Below, piece by piece: positions 61,891 to 64,000 of a stretch of DNA of 64,000 nt. How positions within the stretch are numbered: the first letter of the stretch is position 1; every line of letters begins with the position of its first letter. The position numbers and the translations under genes are program-made. Source of the stretch: Acidobacteriota bacterium (GTDB taxonomy: Bacteria; Acidobacteriota; Terriglobia; Terriglobales; SCQP01); contig DAIDIE010000029.1 in NCBI GenBank assembly GCA_027459505.1, positions 124,001-188,000 on the forward strand. The letters are read 5' to 3'. The notes under the pieces are model-generated. The model saw nothing but the letters and a program-made list of their open reading frames with translations, was not told the DNA's origin and made no database searches.

Positions 61891-63525
61891 TTAGGGGCCG
61901 CTATCGCCCCGCTCCGGTTCGATTTCCAAGGCGTTAAGCTCGGCGTAGTTGATGTGCGGTTCGAAGGTGATCTCGAGCCGGTCTTGTGGAGAAGGCGAGA
62001 GGTGGTGAAACTCCTCGATCACCGCCTCGTGCCCGGGTGTGGTGTGTTTGAGGATATCGAAATTGTGCAGCAGCACATGTCCATTGCAGTAGACGTCAAA
62101 CACACGGCTCCCGATGCCACCACTGACCCAGCGTTGTTTGCCAAACCAGCCTTCGGAGAAGAAAAGGCGCAACGTGTAATGGCGACTGGTGTGATTGGGG
62201 TCGTCGGGGACGGGAATGTCGTAGCGGAAATGTCCAAACCGCTCCCAGCGGAACAGGCCCGGGTCGGGAGCTCCGGCCACCGGAAAACTGCGTTGCGTGA
62301 GGCTGCCTCCGGTGACGAACTCATCGGGCATCCAGTAGCGGCCCAGCCGGTCGCGGTATCCCTCGGGTGCGGCGACGTAGCGTATGGGCCGCATGTGGCC
62401 GGGGATGCCGGGGAACACCTCGACACCGCTTAGAAACGATTGCGGGTCAATAAAATCCAGGTGAATGTCGCCATCGGATTCGGGGTGGACATCGGTATAC
62501 ACCAACTCGGTGGCGGTGTAGGGTCCCATTGTCTCGTCGGCCACATCCATATGCTGTTGCAGCCAGCCGTTCACGGTGAAATGAAAACGCGCCTGGGTTT
62601 CGCCGACATCCTCCGTCTCGGCAAACAGCAAATGAATTTCGCTGACGCCGGTTTTCGAGGCGGGAATGCTGCATTGAAAGATGCCTTTGCGGCCGCGCTG
62701 AAACACCTGTTGGAAGTTGGTCCCCTGGATAGTGAGCCTGGGCTGGTCATAGGCCGCGCCACCACTGCAAATGCCGGAGCGCCACAGGCGGCCAGCCGAG
62801 TCCTTGAAGGGGGGACCATCGGCGGCCGTGTAATCCGCTTCCGGACCAGGCGGTGCAAGCACCTGTTCCGCTCCAAACGGATGCGGAGAAACCGCGCTGA
62901 CTGCCCCGTCAAGCGACGTCTTGCGCAGGCCACGGCGCAACCCCAGATGGTAAAGCCATATTCCGCCGGAGACACAGAGGGCGGAAGCGACAACCATCCC
63001 CAAGGTGAGAAACAGCAAGCGCTTTCCCGGGGGGCGCGGCGGCTCCATGGCGTTGCGCAGGGATTCAATCTCTAAATTCCCGGCGGCTGGCAGGGTAGAA
63101 ATGGCGCTGTAGCCGTTGTTGCCGCTGTCGCCATGCTGCTCTGTCAAGGGCAAGTTGCTGGCGGCGTGGGCCCGGCGTACAAAGCGTGGCGAGTATTGCC
63201 CCATGGGCAGTTCCACTTGAATGTGGCGGTCAGCCCCGTTATTGCGGTAATACAGCTGCAGGCGGTGTCGAATGGCGCGCGCAGTGACGCGCACCACCGA
63301 GTCCATGGCGGGGTCAAAATCGCCCCGCCGGCCAAGTGCCTGGGTGGCGATTCCAAACTCGCAGATCTGGTCGGCACGTCCCGCCCAGTACTCCTCACAG
63401 ATGTATCTCAGAAAACGCGCAAGATTGCCCGAGCGGCGAAACTCCTGGGTTTCCAGAAGGTTCTGCAACTCGGCCTGCTCCTCTTGCCGGGTGGGTAGCT
63501 GCGGCGGTGTGTCCAGAGCCGACAT
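61891..63525 (-). CDS. Membrane protein with N-terminal cytosolic domain and malectin-like domains
   Basis: ~170-aa N-terminal domain, TM LLFLTLGMVVASALCVSGGIWLYHL, then IHLLFAETEDVGETQARFHFTVNG and FDVYCNGHVLLHNFDILKHT malectin-type segments. Confidence 0.75.
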   Translation of the reverse strand: MSALDTPPQLPTRQEEQAELQNLLETQEFRRSGNLARFLRYICEEYWAGRADQICEFGIATQALGRRGDFDPAMDSVVRVTARAIRHRLQLYYRNNGADRHIQVELPMGQYSPRFVRRAHAASNLPLTEQHGDSGNNGYSAISTLPAAGNLEIESLRNAMEPPRPPGKRLLFLTLGMVVASALCVSGGIWLYHLGLRRGLRKTSLDGAVSAVSPHPFGAEQVLAPPGPEADYTAADGPPFKDSAGRLWRSGICSGGAAYDQPRLTIQGTNFQQVFQRGRKGIFQCSIPASKTGVSEIHLLFAETEDVGETQARFHFTVNGWLQQHMDVADETMGPYTATELVYTDVHPESDGDIHLDFIDPQSFLSGVEVFPGIPGHMRPIRYVAAPEGYRDRLGRYWMPDEFVTGGSLTQRSFPVAGAPDPGLFRWERFGHFRYDIPVPDDPNHTSRHYTLRLFFSEGWFGKQRWVSGGIGSRVFDVYCNGHVLLHNFDILKHTTPGHEAVIEEFHHLSPSPQDRLEITFEPHINYAELNALEIEPERGDSGP

Positions 63526-63619
63526 TGCATGTCAGGTTATGGGAGCGCTTGCATTTGTGTCAATGGCTGAAACGGCCCGCGGCGGGAGGTGCTTCCGGGA
63601 ATTCACCCATGGCGGCACG

Positions 63620-63765
63620 GCTTGCGGCCGAGTTGGAAGGAGTTCGAGTCCGAAGTCGCAGGTCGACGTAAGGGTAAATGTCCGGGGCTGCCATTGAGGT
63701 CCGGCGCCGCTGCTGACGCTCGGGTTCGTCAGCAAGCAAGTCTTTGGGAGGGAGCGGGCGGGCCA
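63620..63765 (+). repeat. Interspersed intergenic repeat, copy B
   Basis: gtccggggctgcc...cgctgctgacgctcgggttcgtcagcaagcaagtctttgggagggag; homologous to 40107-40235 (minus). Confidence 0.75.
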
Positions 63766-63945
63766 CCCGAACGGTCTTGATACGCGGTCGACGGGGATTT
63801 ACGGTTCCGGCGCCGAGGCGATCGGTATAGTTTGTTAACGTTTCACGCTGGTTGCGGCGGTTTTGCTACGGCTTGACCCTTGTCTCCAAAGAGCAAGCGG
63901 AGGATAACTGAACACGTCTGACCTCAACGTATACTTGGCACAATT

Positions 63946-63974
63946 GGGGGGGGAGAACACCCCCCCGCTTTTTT
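63946..63974 (+). terminator. G8/C7 hairpin followed by T6
   Basis: GGGGGGGG-AGAACA-CCCCCCC-GC-TTTTTT. Confidence 0.6.
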
Positions 63975-64000
63975 GGCCGCGGCCTAACGCGCCAGGGCCG

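Overview
GC-rich bacterial chromosome segment, probably Acidobacteriota judging by gene content and protein style (inference; no marker gene was searched). About 60 kb is densely coding. Left part: a 5'-truncated dnaE2-type polymerase, folD, coaE, an AAA-ATPase + TOPRIM-like pair (candidate defence module), a sigma-54 response regulator, meaB, hrcA-grpE-dnaJ-rsmE, rho, a corC-ybeY-phoH cluster and rpsT. Centre: a histidine operon on the minus strand (hisI-G-D-C::HAD-B-HF-A) with a HisC-HAD fusion and a HisH-HisF fusion. It is preceded by what looks like a complete His-leader-peptide attenuator: promoter, 26-aa His-rich ORF, mutually exclusive hairpins and an intrinsic terminator. None of this is in the ORF track. 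Then ROK kinase, CHASE3/PAS histidine kinase + response regulator, rpsU and hslVU. Right part: an accessory region with an ArsR-TolC-HlyD-ABC efflux operon bracketed by two ~390-bp direct repeats, one of which holds a truncated copy of an HTH gene. It is followed by a group-3b-like [NiFe] hydrogenase cluster with a full hypABCDEF set, and a malectin-domain membrane protein. Several palindromes, interspersed repeats and tandem repeats lie in intergenic DNA. No rRNA, convincing tRNA, CRISPR array or intact transposase was recognised by eye.
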